A stretch of DNA of 64,000 bases from Acanthosepion esculentum (taxonomy: Eukaryota > Mollusca > Cephalopoda > Sepiida > Sepiidae). The stretch lies in assembly GCA_964036315.1 (NCBI GenBank), contig OZ038509.1, forward strand, positions 31,543,732 through 31,607,731. Direction: 5' to 3'. Within the stretch, counting starts at the first letter, position 1; each line of letters begins with the position of its first letter. The position numbers and the translations under genes are program-made. Shown in pieces: positions 24,701 to 35,479 of this stretch. Below the pieces are notes generated by a model. That model had not been told where the DNA came from. It searched no databases and saw nothing but the letters and a program-made list of their open reading frames with translations.

Positions 24701-26410
24701 GTTGAAATAATGTCACATGAGTAGTTTCCTTTGATAGAAGCAAGTTTTTTTTTTTACTTCAGAAATGGCTTTGATTCGTTCAGTAACAAGAAAACAACGC
24801 TTGTCAAGTTTTCTGAATATCGTCGTATTATTTTCAATTTTTTTCTTTTTCTATTCAAATATAATCGAATAGTGGGATAAAAGAAAATATCGACTATTTA
24901 CAATTACAAAAAAAAAAAAAAGCCCTTGGAAGTCCACCCAAATTTTCAAGTTTGAAATCGAATGCATAAATTCATTGTACATTACTTTGGAATTATTATC
25001 CACACGACAAATTATCAATTAAAACGATTTTTGGAGTTTAAATTTTCTGGAGTTAGCTCGCTACTACTCAAACTAAAAAATACTTGTTGAGTCAAAACAA
25101 AACCAACATAGCATGTTAATTTTATTAATAAATAAAATAAAACTCATATCACTGCCATATAATTATTAATAAATAGAAAAAAATCTGCCTTAATAAAAAA
25201 GAAATAAAATCTCATTTCATTAAGTTAACCCGTTTCAATTAATGGTGTTTCATGTAATTTTTATATTCTCAGAAAAATATTTCATGACTGAAATAATAAA
25301 CCTCAATTTAAAAAAATGAATTTTTTTTACTGTTTTATTTTTACTTGTAAAATTTGATTTTCTTTCATAATTTAAATGTTATTTTCAGTGCAGAATTCTT
25401 CCTCAAACGTAAGGTAAAAAAAAAAAAAAAAAAATTTGAAAGTGAATTTAAAAAAAAAAAATCTACTAACCAGATTCACTTAAAATTAGAACGAATTATA
25501 TCACTTTGGCGCTACCATCCAATAAATTTCCGTGTCGTAAGTTGTGAATATATTGACGTACATCAATTAACGCCTGTCAATTCCTTAAAAAAGGAACGAC
25601 TACGGTTGGAAATATCTCTCTTAAAAAATTTTCTGCTAAAAATGTAAGTAATGTTTCTTTCAAATTACATTAAGTATACTTTAATCATTCTAAATTTCCT
25701 AAGATAACAAAAGAAAAAGGTGTAATTGATTTTTCATGATTTTTTAACTAACAAACTATGATCTTTCCGACAGAAATGTCGATAAGTTCGATTTTACGAA
25801 ATTTTTTGACTCGAAAAAAAAACAAGATTTTTAATAAAATTTTTAACATTTATAGGAAGGATTAAAAAATCTGAAAAAATATTCAGAAAATACTTTGGTC
25901 TTTCCTCTTTAATAAGAACATAAATATTTAAACGTTAAAAATTGTTTTATCAATTTGGGGACCTTTTGTCGTCAAGGTATACCACTTTTTAGCGAAATAT
26001 TGGACATACCTACTTTTATCTAAGTTCGCAGAAAAATTTACTCAAGCAAATAGTAGTTATCTCTCTTAAACCGCTGGCTGTTTCTATTTATTGTATATTT
26101 TTTGTAATTTTTGTGTGTATTTCAATTTATCAATCGATAAAAATAACCTTAAAAGACATTCGTGGATGCATAAAACTTAGTCATATTCTACAATCACTTG
26201 TAATAATGATTTGCAGAAGTTTTTTTTCAAGTAATAAAATACTGAGATATAGAGCCTATAAAAAATTATGGAATTTTGTTCAACCATAAAATTTGACATA
26301 CAATATTTTATTTATTTATCTATTTTGTTGAATATTATTTTCCTTTTCTTATCAACCTAATTAATTTTTAAACATTTAATGAATCATATATGAAATGATT
26401 TGATATCAAA
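24701..26410. other. AT-rich stretch with a minus-strand repeat piece at 25650-25990
   Basis: Bases 25780-25850 read, on the minus strand, as the AAATCTTGTTTTTTTT...CGAGTCAA block of family 1. The 97-codon plus-strand frame at 25354-25647 is lysine-rich through a poly-A run and is not recognised. Confidence 0.35.
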
Positions 26411-27363
26411 GAGATATATTAGAAATCAATAGTGGTCTGTCGCATCTAGCAGTTTTGACAACTTTAACTTCTTCCTCACCCATCTTGGAGGAGATGCCGT
26501 TGTAGTATCTGTTTTGTGCTGGGCCAACTCCGCCCCAGTACTTGGACAGCTCGCCTTGGCAGAGATGCTGTTGCAGTAGCTTTTCTGGGTTGGTCCTCTC
26601 CTTCCCTCTCCCATCCACTGCCTGGACGGAATCCTCAGATCTTTTCCATGGTGTAGGTTTTTGACTGGCTATGATTAGCTAAGACTAGAAGCCTGGGCAG
26701 GGACACTTGGGCTCTTCATGTTAAAACAAACTCATCTTGTGTCACAACCTTGTGGGGGGTCAAAGGTAAATACTTGGGCTCCCTCCCCCTACCTCGGATG
26801 AGATGCTATTGTAGTATCTGTTCTGTGCCAGGCTGACTCCTCCCTGCTGTTTGGACAGCTCAACTTTACAGAGATGCTATTGCAGTATCTATTCTGGGCT
26901 GGGTTCCCTTCTACCCCCCCCCCCCCCCAACGCTGCCTGGACAGAATCCTCAGATCTGTTCCATAGTGTGGGTTTTTGACTGGATATGATTAGCTAAGAC
27001 AGGCTATGACTGGCTGCGACCAGAAGCCAAATGGGGACACTCAGGTTCCCCATGTTAAAATAAACTAACCTTGTGTCACATCTTGACTCTATGTGGGAGG
27101 GTCAAAGGTAAATACTCGGACCCCCCCCCCCACTGCCTCGGAGGAGATGCTGTTGTAGTATCTGTTCTATGCTGGGTTTTTGACTGGCTATGACTAGCTA
27201 AGACCAGAAATTGGTTAGTGGACAAATGTTTCCATTTGGGTTCCCCACGTTAAAACAAACTAGTCTTGTGTCGCATCCTGACTCTGTGGGGGAATCAAAA
27301 GTAAATACTCAGGATCCCTCCCCTCTGCCTTGGAGGAGATGCTGTTGTAGATTCTGACATCAG
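26411..27363. repeat. Imperfect ~310-bp tandem repeats, LTR-related, left part
   Basis: The blocks GAGATGCTGTTGTAGTATCTGTT (26491, 26801, 27143, 27334), GTTTTTGACTGGCTATGA (26658, 26971, 27177) and 'CTTGTGTCACATCCTGACTCTGTGGGGG...TCAAAGGTAAATACT' recur about every 310 bases, then every ~200. It is much richer in GC than its surroundings and has C runs at 26916 and 27121. The same CACATCCTG...GGTAAATA block is found inside the LTR-like sequence at 48690-48745, so these units look like diverged LTR pieces (inference). Confidence 0.6.
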
Positions 27364-27895
27364 TGTTATAGACAAGCGTATGGTTGCAAGACAGAAATAC
27401 AACAACAGCAGAAATAGATTTACGTGATTTATTTCAATAGGAACGTGTGGTTTTGGGACAGCTACCTTGTGGTATAGTTCATAAGCCGGCTGCCGATCCG
27501 GGTTGATCTCTCATAGTAGTTCCTACTGGTTGGCGTGGCGTTCCTCCTGCTGACTGCTGCTGACTGCCCAGACTGACCGCGACAGATCTCTTTCCCCGGC
27601 CTCCCGTTGACTGCTTTGTACTTCCCCGTGTGACCTTTTTTATGGCTTAACGGGCTCGAAAAACGACGCGAGTATAATAAGGAGGGAAGCATTTTTATTG
27701 GTCGAAAAATAGAAGCACTTTGAAATATTATTTTATTTTTCGACCGGACCTCGTGCGTTGGGCCTATGCGTAAACGACGATAATGGTCATTTTGTGACGG
27801 GGCCTTGTTCCGTTCACATCCGACTCTCGCTCTTGAGTATGTTAGTTTATATGCCTGCAAATCAGCCGAGATATGTCTTATTTTATTTCATAACA
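27364..27895 (-). repeat. 3' LTR of the Gypsy element
   Basis: 532-bp direct copy of 32121-32641, with inverted tips TGTTAT/ATAACA. It carries the T-rich and AATAAA-containing regions usual for LTRs. Confidence 0.9.
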
Positions 27896-27909
27896 AGGCT
27901 CCCCCAGAT
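27896..27909 (-). other. Polypurine tract of the Gypsy element
   Basis: The minus strand reads ATCTGGGGGAGCCT directly against the 3' LTR, the expected place for the plus-strand primer. Confidence 0.6.
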
Positions 27910-27954
27910 CTTGGTCTGATTTACAGTGAGCGTTATTCGTGTATATTTGGGTGA

Positions 27955-29254
27955 TTAATTCATGATAAAGTCTCTGAAGCGTGTGGGAAGTTGTCCTCGT
28001 GTTCTTCTTATTGGCATTTGTTTTGGTATAGAGTTATTTGCTGAATTATGTGTCCCAGAGGAATGTGGGGGAGAATGATCCTGGTGACTGTTACATGGTG
28101 GAGGCAGAAGGATTGCATTAGATAGATGTGTTGAACGTGGAGCCAGTCGTCGGATATGTGCACGGTGAATCCAGATTGTATCACCGTTATCGTTTTGCAC
28201 CTGGCACATCATGTTGTTCGTTTTTATAATGGTGTAATTTCCTATCCAGGGCAGATGAGAGGATTGGGCAACAGTTGAGTGTGGCCGGTGAAGTAAAACC
28301 TTGTCGCCTACTAGTATTGGGTCCTTGTATGTGAGGCGATTTAAGTTAGTCTCAAGTTTGTGGTCAGCTTCGTCGTTGGCCAGGGTGACGTGGTGGTGAA
28401 CCTGCTTTAGCAGGGCATTAATTTGCATTCCATATGCTCCAGGATCGTCAGTTGCGATTTCTTTTCTGTGTAGTGTAGGTAGGCCGATGTTGGGTTGACG
28501 GCCAGTAATGGCATAGTCCGAGGAGACACCGTTGGCGCTGTTGGTCGTGGCATTCATGAACGAAACGACAGATTCTAGAACGTCTGTCCATTCACAGTTC
28601 CAGGAAATATGCATAACATATAAAGTGCGTTCTTCATCGTGCGATACTGTCTCTCGATATTTCCTAAGCTTTGCGGGTGCCAAGGACAGTGAAGTTCTTG
28701 CGTGATTGACATCTGGTTACAGAATTGTCGATAGACTTCTCCAGTGAAGTGTGTGCCTCGATCAGAGGATACTGTGCGTGGAATCTCTTTGTGTCGAAGG
28801 AAGAACTGGTACAATCCGCGGGCGGTGTCGATAGCACGGTCTCTCGCGCATGGTATGGCTGTCAAGTGTCGGCTAAAGCTATCCAAGATGGTTAGGATGT
28901 AGCGTTTTCCCTTTGAGTTTGGCATTGTGACAAAGTCTATAAAGACGAGATCGAATGGTCTCTTTCCTCGTTTGCAGTGGCCAATGGGCCAGTGGGTACG
29001 TCTACGGTAGTTGCCCTTGCACTTAGCACACGTGTCGCAAGAATCGACATCGGCCTTGATGTCGCGGTTTTTGAATTCCCACCAGTAGCTGGAAAGGAGT
29101 TACGTATACGGGTAACACCTGAGTGGTTGTTGCCCTCGTGTGCCTGGTAGAGGTAACTGGATCGTAGTTTGTATGGTACAACCAATCTCGGAGAGTGTTT
29201 ACTGTCTCTTATCATCAAAACGGAGGTGCCTGGTTCTAGAAAAAATTGGTGCAA
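27955..29254 (-). pseudogene. Gypsy integrase (zinc-binding, DDE core, C-terminal domain)
   Basis: At about 29150-29010, an AHEGNNHSGV histidine pair and, in another frame, a CDTCAKC cysteine pair form the HHCC zinc-binding domain. The core at 28940-28580 has LVFIDFVT, ILDSFSRH and SSDRGTHFTG, then a glutamate in NIERQYRTMK with exactly 35 residues after the Asp, giving DD35E spacing. A frameshift near 28610 moves the rest into the frame ending at 27955. That frame contains VGDKVLLHRPH and a GPY/F-like segment, then a proline- and serine-rich tail of about 70 residues. This enzyme would integrate the cDNA into nuclear DNA; here it is split across frames and inactive. Confidence 0.85.
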
Positions 29255-29337
29255 ATTTTTTTGAAAAGCGTAGCTCGGTGGTCGTCAGGATCGATATGGG
29301 GTTCGCTTGGAGTGGGTGACTGGAGGGCGCTGATGAT

Positions 29338-29980
29338 CTATGCCAGAGCGTCGTCCTTTTGTTGTTCATTTGCGATGCCGAGGTGGTTGCAGATTCTCTC
29401 AGTGGGGATGGTGGTGGTAGAGTGATAGGCGAAGAATGCGTTGGTGACGCGCTTGTGGGTGCGGGCGTTTTGTGGTGTGTGAGTTTTGGGAATGAGCTGT
29501 AAACCGTTAAACTCGCCGAGGCACCAAGATGGGATGTATACGCGGAGGTCTGAACCACTTATCTCGAATGTCCTGCCTGCCGGTGTAGGGTCGTTCGGGG
29601 CTTTCGTTTTCTTATGTCCGCAACCTCTGCTGAGCATGTCAGCCCATACATTTGATTCGCCTTCGACATATTCTAAGACGAATTTGTAACATGAAATTTC
29701 TTCTTGCCATCGTCGTATTTTGGCATTATTGAACTCTCGTTGGTCCAGATATGTCAGCGATCTGTGGTCGGTGAAGATGACGAAGGGGCGGTTGCGAAGG
29801 AAATAATCAAATTTCAATATTGCCCACTTTACTGCATATGCCTCTCGTTCCGTCGTGGACCAGTTCTGTTCCGTGGAGTTGAATGTATGGGAAGGGACTG
29901 CTATGATATCTTTCTTCCCGTTGTCGACTTCTTGCATTAAGATTGCTCCACATGCGACGTCACTAAATGGTCGATAAGGC
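29338..29980 (-). pseudogene. Gypsy RNase H domain
   Basis: In frame from about 29965, the sequence gives SDVACGAILMQEVDNGKKD, then NWSTTEREAYAVKWAI, FVIFTDHRSLTYLDQR and EGESNVWADMLSR. These are the four RNase H motif blocks, with D, E, D and D acidic residues. It lies in a different frame from the RT. Compared with usual Gypsy pol, the connection segment of roughly 50-60 residues between RT thumb and RNase H is missing, so an internal deletion joined them. Confidence 0.8.
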
Positions 29981-30794
29981 TTTGTAATTCGTTTTTTGAT
30001 GTTGGACGCTTCATTTCTCTGATGGCACGAACGTATTCTGGATCAGCCTTGAAACCTTCGCTGTTTACTATACGTCCGAGGAATTTTGCCTCTGATGCGA
30101 GGAAGGAACATTTATCTGGATTCAGCATGAGTCCGAATTTTCGGAGGGCGGTAAAAAATTGTTCGCGGGAGAGGATGTACTCCCTAAATGTCCTAGCGTG
30201 GACCAGGTTGTCGTCAATATAGGAAGAAATGTTGTCACGGGATGTGACCGTGGCTAGGGCTTCTGCTATGCAACGGGAGAAGATTTGTCCGGCAGATGTA
30301 AGGCCGGAGGCCAGGCGCGTGTATTGATAGCATTGGTCCTTCCATGTAAATGCTGTTTTGTATCGGTCTCGCTTGTCGATCTCAGTTTGCCAGTAGCCGC
30401 TGCGTAGATCGAGGGAAGTGAAATATCTGTTGCCTTTGGCGATTTTGTTGAACAAGAGATCGATCCTTGGTATTGGGTAAGGGTCAAGATCGACCAAGAC
30501 CTTGTTGAGAGTTCTTTTAAAGTTAGCGACGACGCGAATCGATCCGTTTTTCTTGTGTACGGCAAATACAGAGCTATTGAAGCCTTTGTGGTCGCTGCAG
30601 TTTTCAATGATACCTTCATCGGCCATGCGCTTGATTTCGGTATCAACGTCTGCTTCCAAAGCCTGGGCGATCGGGTGTTGTTTCTGGCTGCGAGACTGGC
30701 CGTTGGTTTTTTTTTTACTACGACGTCGGAGCGGGTCCTGTGTTTCTTGGCTTCTCTGGGTAACTGAGATATTGGTAAGATGCAGGTGGAGCAT
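29937..30794 (-). pseudogene. Gypsy reverse transcriptase
   Basis: The frame contains the RT palm and fingers motifs in order: IIENCSDHKGFNSSVFAVHK, VVANFKRTLNK, DPYPIPRIDLLFNKIAKG, FTSLDLRSGYWQ, the box YIDD at 30221-30210, LNPDKCSFLASEAKFLGRIV and a thumb start at EMKRPTSKNELQSL. The usual FGLxNAPxTFQ block reads SGLTSAGQIFSR, a diverged form. YIDD is intact, so the damage is in frame continuity rather than catalysis. The preceding 10-T run at 30707-30716 (plus strand) is the likely site of the frame change from protease. Confidence 0.9.
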
Positions 30795-30973
30795 CCAGAG
30801 TCTAGTATTGTGACGCCAGAGAAGGTGATGTCCCTGAAGTTGAAGGTGGACTGGACGAGCGGTGAATGGTGAGCGAGTCCTTGAAGGTTGAAGGTGTCAT
30901 GGCTGACGTAGGAGCACGCGAACGAGGCATCACATCTCGTCCTGCCCGAAGCGAAAATCCTGTTCCACATCAT
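30718..30973 (-). pseudogene. Gypsy aspartic protease region
   Basis: ILDSGCSTCIL on the minus strand puts the active-site DSG at 30802-30794. The flanking frame is open from 30973 and shifts near the poly-T run at 30707-30716. The family's protease matures Gag-Pol. Confidence 0.6.
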
Positions 30974-31034
30974 TTATGGCTTGTATATGATCATTCGTTG
31001 CGGCGATATGGGCCTGTGCCCGAGTGCGAGGTGG

Positions 31035-31094
31035 GTGGTGATATAGGCAGTTGCGTCCACGGCGGCAGGGGCGACCTCTGAGGTAGTTCTTGCA
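31035..31094 (-). other. CCCH-type zinc finger in the Gypsy gag/pol junction
   Basis: Translation of the minus strand gives C-X8-C-X5-C-X3-H, with cysteines at codons 31094-31092, 31067-31065 and 31049-31047 and histidine at 31037-31035. The residues between are mostly basic (R, K). It occupies the place where Gypsy Gag proteins normally carry CX2CX4HX4C zinc knuckles; none of that type was found. Confidence 0.7.
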
Positions 31095-31099
31095 CACGC

Positions 31100-32016
31100 T
31101 CATTCGTGGTATGTGCTGATGGTTTCTGCGTGTCGGATGGTGGCCATGTTCGGGAGGGTTGGTGAGGCCCGTCTGCTGTGGGTTTGGTTGCCTGCTGGGT
31201 CGAAGTGGCGCATTTCTTTGGTTTGACCGCTGTGGTTTCTGTGTGAAATATACAGTGTCGTGCGAAGTCGTGTCGTGTCGTTGGATTTTACACCACGATC
31301 AAGGTATCTTTGAGCTTCGTAGGCTATGCCAATGGCTGAATAGTGGTTGTCCATTGTCTTGACAAGATGTGGGTAGAGATTTAAGTTCCAAATTTTCACC
31401 TTTTCGCTCATTAGCATAGCGCCGATGATGGAAATAATTCCATCGACTGTTAAGCCTGTATTTTTGTCTTTTTTGTATTTGTTTTTTTTATGTGGACGGC
31501 TGTCTCTCTAAGGGTGTTTTCGAGTCGACCCGCGAAGTCTGTTAATTTTTCGCCGTCTCGCCGTTCCAGATCCCAGGCTTGACTGAGGTGTTGGAAGTTA
31601 GTCATCTGGCTTCCGTGGGCTGCTAATAAGTATTCCTTCAGTTGTTCGAAGGTGGATATGTCTTTTTTTGAGTCAACCATCTGCTGAAAGATGCTTTGGT
31701 CCAGTAAATCTTTAGCAGACTTGACGAATTCGCATTCCAGGCTGGGATAGGTGCTGAGTTCTGGCGTGACGTGGATTGTGTATGCTTTGTTTAGAGCCGT
31801 GATGAATCGGTTCACGTCGTGTCCAGGGTGAAAAGTTCTCTCTAGCTTCAATATGTCGCGTATAGTATGTTGGCGCATCATTAAGCTGTAATCGCCGTTT
31901 GTTTGAGCGGTGGGAGGTGTTAAAGTAGTTGGTTTTATGGCAGTCGGCATGTAGTTTATGTCGGCTCGAATTTCTTGTATCGTGGCTTCGGAAAGCTGTA
32001 TTGGTCCCTTTTTCAA
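31100..32016 (-). pseudogene. Gypsy gag (capsid-like) region
   Basis: The open frame 32016-31450 (188 codons) reads from MKKGPIQLSEATIQEIR and includes LKLERTFHPGHDVNRFITAL and LEYLLAAHGSQ-like capsid-helix sequence, ending in a run of Lys/Thr. A frameshift in the A-rich stretch near 31490-31450 continues into 31417-31100 (DNHYSAIGIAYEAQRYLDRG). The CCCH finger follows in a third frame. The family protein forms the virus-like particle in the cytoplasm. The ATG at 32016 is the first good start after the PBS. Confidence 0.65.
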
Positions 32017-32107
32017 GTTGAATAGTAGTGTTTTCTATTCCTTGATGACAGTAAATAGTTCGACTCGGGTGAAGCTCGTGTAGTCGTCCATATTTCTCTT
32101 GCTGTAC

Positions 32108-32119
32108 GCTTCTGACACC
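32108..32119 (-). other. Primer-binding site matching tRNA-Leu
   Basis: TGGTGTCAGAAG directly follows the 5' LTR. It is complementary to the 3' end CTTCTGACACCA of a common animal tRNA-Leu. The match stops after 12 bases. Confidence 0.6.
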
Positions 32120-32120
32120 A

Positions 32121-32641
32121 GTGTTATAGACAAGCGTATGGTTGAAATACGACAACAGCAGAAATAGATTTACGTGATTTATTTCAATAGGAACGTGTGG
32201 TTTTGGGACTGCTACCTTGTGGTATGGATCATAAGCAGGCTGCCAGTCCGGGTTGATCTCTCATAGTAGTTCCCACTGGTTGGCGTGGCGTTCCTCCTGC
32301 TGACTGCTGCTGACTGCCCAGACTGACCGCGACAGATCTCTTTCCCCGGCCTCCCGTTGACTGCTTTTTACTTCCCCGTGTAACCCTTTTTATGTCTTAA
32401 CGGGCTCGAAAAACGACGCGAGTATAATAAGGAGGGAAGCATTTTTATTGGTCGAAAAACAGAAGCACTTTGAAATATTATTTTATTTTTCGACCGGAAC
32501 TCGTCGGGCCTATGCGTAAACGGCGATAATGGTCATTTTGTGACGGGGCCTTGTTCCGTTCACACCCGACTCTCGCTCTTGAGTATGTTAGTTTATTTGC
32601 CTGCAAATCAGCCGAGATATGTCTTATTTTATTTCATAACA
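32121..32641 (-). repeat. 5' LTR of the Gypsy element
   Basis: 521-bp direct copy of 27364-27895, with the same inverted tips. It lacks about 8 bases near 32143 and 4-5 bases near 32500 relative to the other copy. Confidence 0.9.
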
Positions 32642-33240
32642 TCCATATCAGGTTTTTGACTGGCTAAGACAAGCTATGACTAGGTAAGACCAAAAATTGA
32701 CTAGTGGCACTAGTGGAAATCTCAGGTCCCTTCACACTAAAAGAAACTGACCTTGTGTCGAATCCTGACTCATTGGGGAGTCAAAAGTAAACATTTCAGG
32801 CTCTCTCACCCCAGGGTCATGTATGATTTTGTCATTGTGACAGTATTGACAGAATGGGTTGGCTGAAGGAAGAAGTGACTTCCACCTTTACAGTGAAGCA
32901 GTCACTCCTTCCTGTTTTGTTTTGTTTGTTATGTTTTCTTTCTTTTTTCACCTCTTGGAAAGATGCAGACACAGCTTTTCCTTCTCCTCTCAACTTACCT
33001 TCTCTTTTGGGAAGATGCAGTGATACTGCTTTCCCTTCTTTTCTTTTCTGTTGCTCTGGATTGGCAATGAGTCATCACCTCTTTCTGTTGAGCAACCTAG
33101 CCTGTTGCTTAGTTTAAATTTGTTCTCGTTGCTTTGTTAATTTATTTATGTTGTTTTTGCATGTTAATCTTACAACATTTATTTGCAGAAACACCATTAT
33201 GATGGCTAATGCTATCATTTTGATAACTTAGCACTCATGC
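32642..33240. repeat. Continuation of the LTR-related repeat past the Gypsy insertion
   Basis: 32652-32800 again carries GTTTTTGACTGGCTAAGA and TTGTGTCGAATCCTGACTC...AAAAGTAAACAT. After that comes an LTR-like pyrimidine-rich section, then at 33246 TTTGGCGCCCTATC, which resembles a retrotransposon PBS region. No gag could be followed beyond it. Confidence 0.4.
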
Positions 33241-33539
33241 CACATTTGGCGCCCTATCTTATCGGCACATTGCCATAATGGATTCTATTTAGCAACAAAT
33301 TAAAAAGTTTAATTTATGAAAGGAGATTTATTCTAATAACAAGTAGGAATTGCATGAACTGAATAAAAAGTCCAATTCAAATATTCTAGAAGTTTACATG
33401 ACAGACACTTGAAGAAGCATGGAGGCAAAATAGCTAAAATGTTATGAACAAACAAGATGGAAAAATCAATCCAAATAAATTATTGTATAATAATAATTTC
33501 TCATCTCAGAAATTCTGGGAGAAAATAGTAAGAGAATAT

Positions 33540-34150
33540 TAATTTTTAGGTTGAGAATTTTGTGAGTGTCATCACTTACTCATCAGTAAATGAATTGTAA
33601 ACTGAATAGGTTATTTTATTAGAAATCTTTGTGGAAATATTATGTTGTGGGGTCAGTTTCATCTTACCCTTTTTATATCTTGTGCATACTTTTTAATCTG
33701 GACGATGTTCACAAAATCTTTCACAGTTATATAAAGAAACATTTCTGAAGGTGTCATTTAAGTAAAAGAAATTATACAATATCAAGTGAGAACATACTGA
33801 ATATTCATCCTAAACCTTCCCCAAAATAATTGCATAAAACTCAAAATATAATTTTTTTGTGAGCTGGTGCTTACATAATTTAATAAACACATTTTTGTCC
33901 AGAATAGACAGTCTACACTGAATATTTATTTTTTTTTAAATTTAGTTGTAATTGGTAAGTGCAATTTTGAAATACATCCCATTGCTGTTTGTACTTTTAT
34001 TAAATGAAGATATGTTTGAAAAATTGAAAAATGCAAAGTTAAGGCCATTTTCAAGTATGAACCCTTTTTTAAAAGAAAGGTGTACCACTATAGGACTTTT
34101 TTGTTAAACATTTGATGTCCGTTATAAGGATATTGGGAAAATATTCACTG
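33540..34150 (+). repeat. Dispersed AT-rich repeat family 2, copy at 33.5 kb
   Basis: Matches 39680-40190 in order: TTTTATTAGAAA..CTTTGTGGAAATATT, 'AAAACTCAAAATATAATTTTT', TTGCATAATTTAATAAA-like, 'CTTTTATTAAATGAAGATATGTTTGAAAAATTGAAAAATG' and GGCATTTTC.A. Non-coding. Confidence 0.55.
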
Positions 34151-35018
34151 CAACTATTCTTAAAATAATATTGATATTGTTGATATTATTATTAACTACT
34201 AGTGTGCAGACTCTTAATTATTTCTATATTTTGGTTGTCATAATTCTCGCACCAGCTACATCATAGCTAATATGGACATTGATCGAAAGTAAAAGTAAAT
34301 GCATATCTCCTACATTACTTTCAATAGAATTTGTAGAATTAACCAATATATTACAAGTTAATATTGTACGTAGGGACATATATCATACATGAAATTTAAG
34401 TAATTGCAATATGCAGTTTAAGGAACAAATATTAAATTTTCCTAATAATAATTATAAAAGGTTTTACTTTGCATAAGATGAAGATAACACAATATCAAAA
34501 TATAAGATGCATAAGATGGCTACACAATTTCAAAATATGATCTCGGAGTTTAAATATGGTCTTATATTTTTAGATTAAACTAATATAGTAGATAGTGCAT
34601 TTGTGGCGGTGGGGTGGGGGCAATATCACCCCGAAATAATAATAATGATAATAAAGGAGAATATGCTGGAAAATAGGAAAAAAAGGCATTTTCAAAAGAA
34701 CCAAGATGTTATAAATGCTGTAAAGACTTTGAAATTTAAATGTTACAGATTGTATTTAGAAAACGAAATACAATCTTTTTTTTTCTCTTTAAGCGTACAA
34801 AAAATATCAGATTATTAATAGAAAATAGAATTCAAAATGTCTTGATCTAAAGGTTAATTTTATTGATAAAACAGGTCAGTATGAATCTATGTAAAGTTTA
34901 CCAAAATTGCTCAGAGCTATTAATAGACAAATTAGAACAGTGGGAGCGGTCAGGGTACCGAAAGATGTGAAGTTTTTTTTTAATTTAGAAGTGTGTCAGG
35001 AAATGGGTCATCCCGTTC
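34151..35018. other. AT-rich intergenic stretch, no gene seen
   Basis: Only a 71-codon chance frame at 34603-34818. Confidence 0.45.
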
Positions 35019-35260
35019 CTAATAAAAGTATGTCAATACATTCGTACTAAAAACAAATATGTCACCAGTCTCTATATAGAGCAGAGCAAGTTGGGTTAGA
35101 GACAGTCGCAGAGTTGAGTTGGAGGCTCGAAGAAGAGAGGAAGTCGGTCCAATGGGCTTAGGATACGGTGTCACATGGATGCCTTGACCAGAGATCACGT
35201 TACAACTGACACCATGCAAGAGGATCAGTGTTACACATTTATTTCTCATGCCTGCATGCA
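35019..35260. repeat. GC-richer insert with TATA-like box, possible solo LTR or TE fragment
   Basis: An island of balanced composition in AT-rich DNA, with TCTCTATATAGAGCAGAGCA at 35070-35089 and a mixed GC-rich sequence after it. The ends and relatives could not be defined. Confidence 0.3.
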
Positions 35261-35479
35261 AGCTATTAAAATATTTTACATTTGTCTTCCATATAAAACT
35301 CTTTTTCTGACTGCTCCAATACTTCGTTTGTATGCAAGCTAGATGTTTTTCATTTTGAAAATAAAATAATTTGCGTTTTAAATTTTTCAAAGCGAAAATG
35401 TTGTTTCTTTAAATATCATAATAATCATTTTCATCAAAAATATATATTACTTGAGTAGGTACCTCTAAGTTACACTAAA

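Larger units (their letters stand above)
27364..32641 (-). mobile_element. Ty3/Gypsy LTR retrotransposon, inactive, with both LTRs
   Basis: Minus-strand order is 5' LTR (32641-32121), PBS, gag, a CCCH finger, protease, RT, RNase H, integrase, PPT, then 3' LTR (27895-27364). Each LTR is bounded by TGTTAT...ATAACA. By eye the two LTRs differ at about 18 bases plus two small indels over ~525 bp, so the insertion is not very recent. Frameshifts in gag, at protease/RT, at RT/RNase H and in integrase make it inactive. It sits inside the ~310-bp tandem repeat array, which resumes at 32642. A clean 5-bp target duplication is not evident. Confidence 0.9.

Noticed and set aside
30502..30813. Plus-strand frames of 70-103 codons opposite the Gypsy RT
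   Set aside because: Antisense to the GC-rich, well-supported RT frame; no domains.
33240..33300. Intact LTR element starting at the TTTGGCGCC primer-site-like string
   Set aside because: No gag frame beyond a few codons and no matching LTR downstream.
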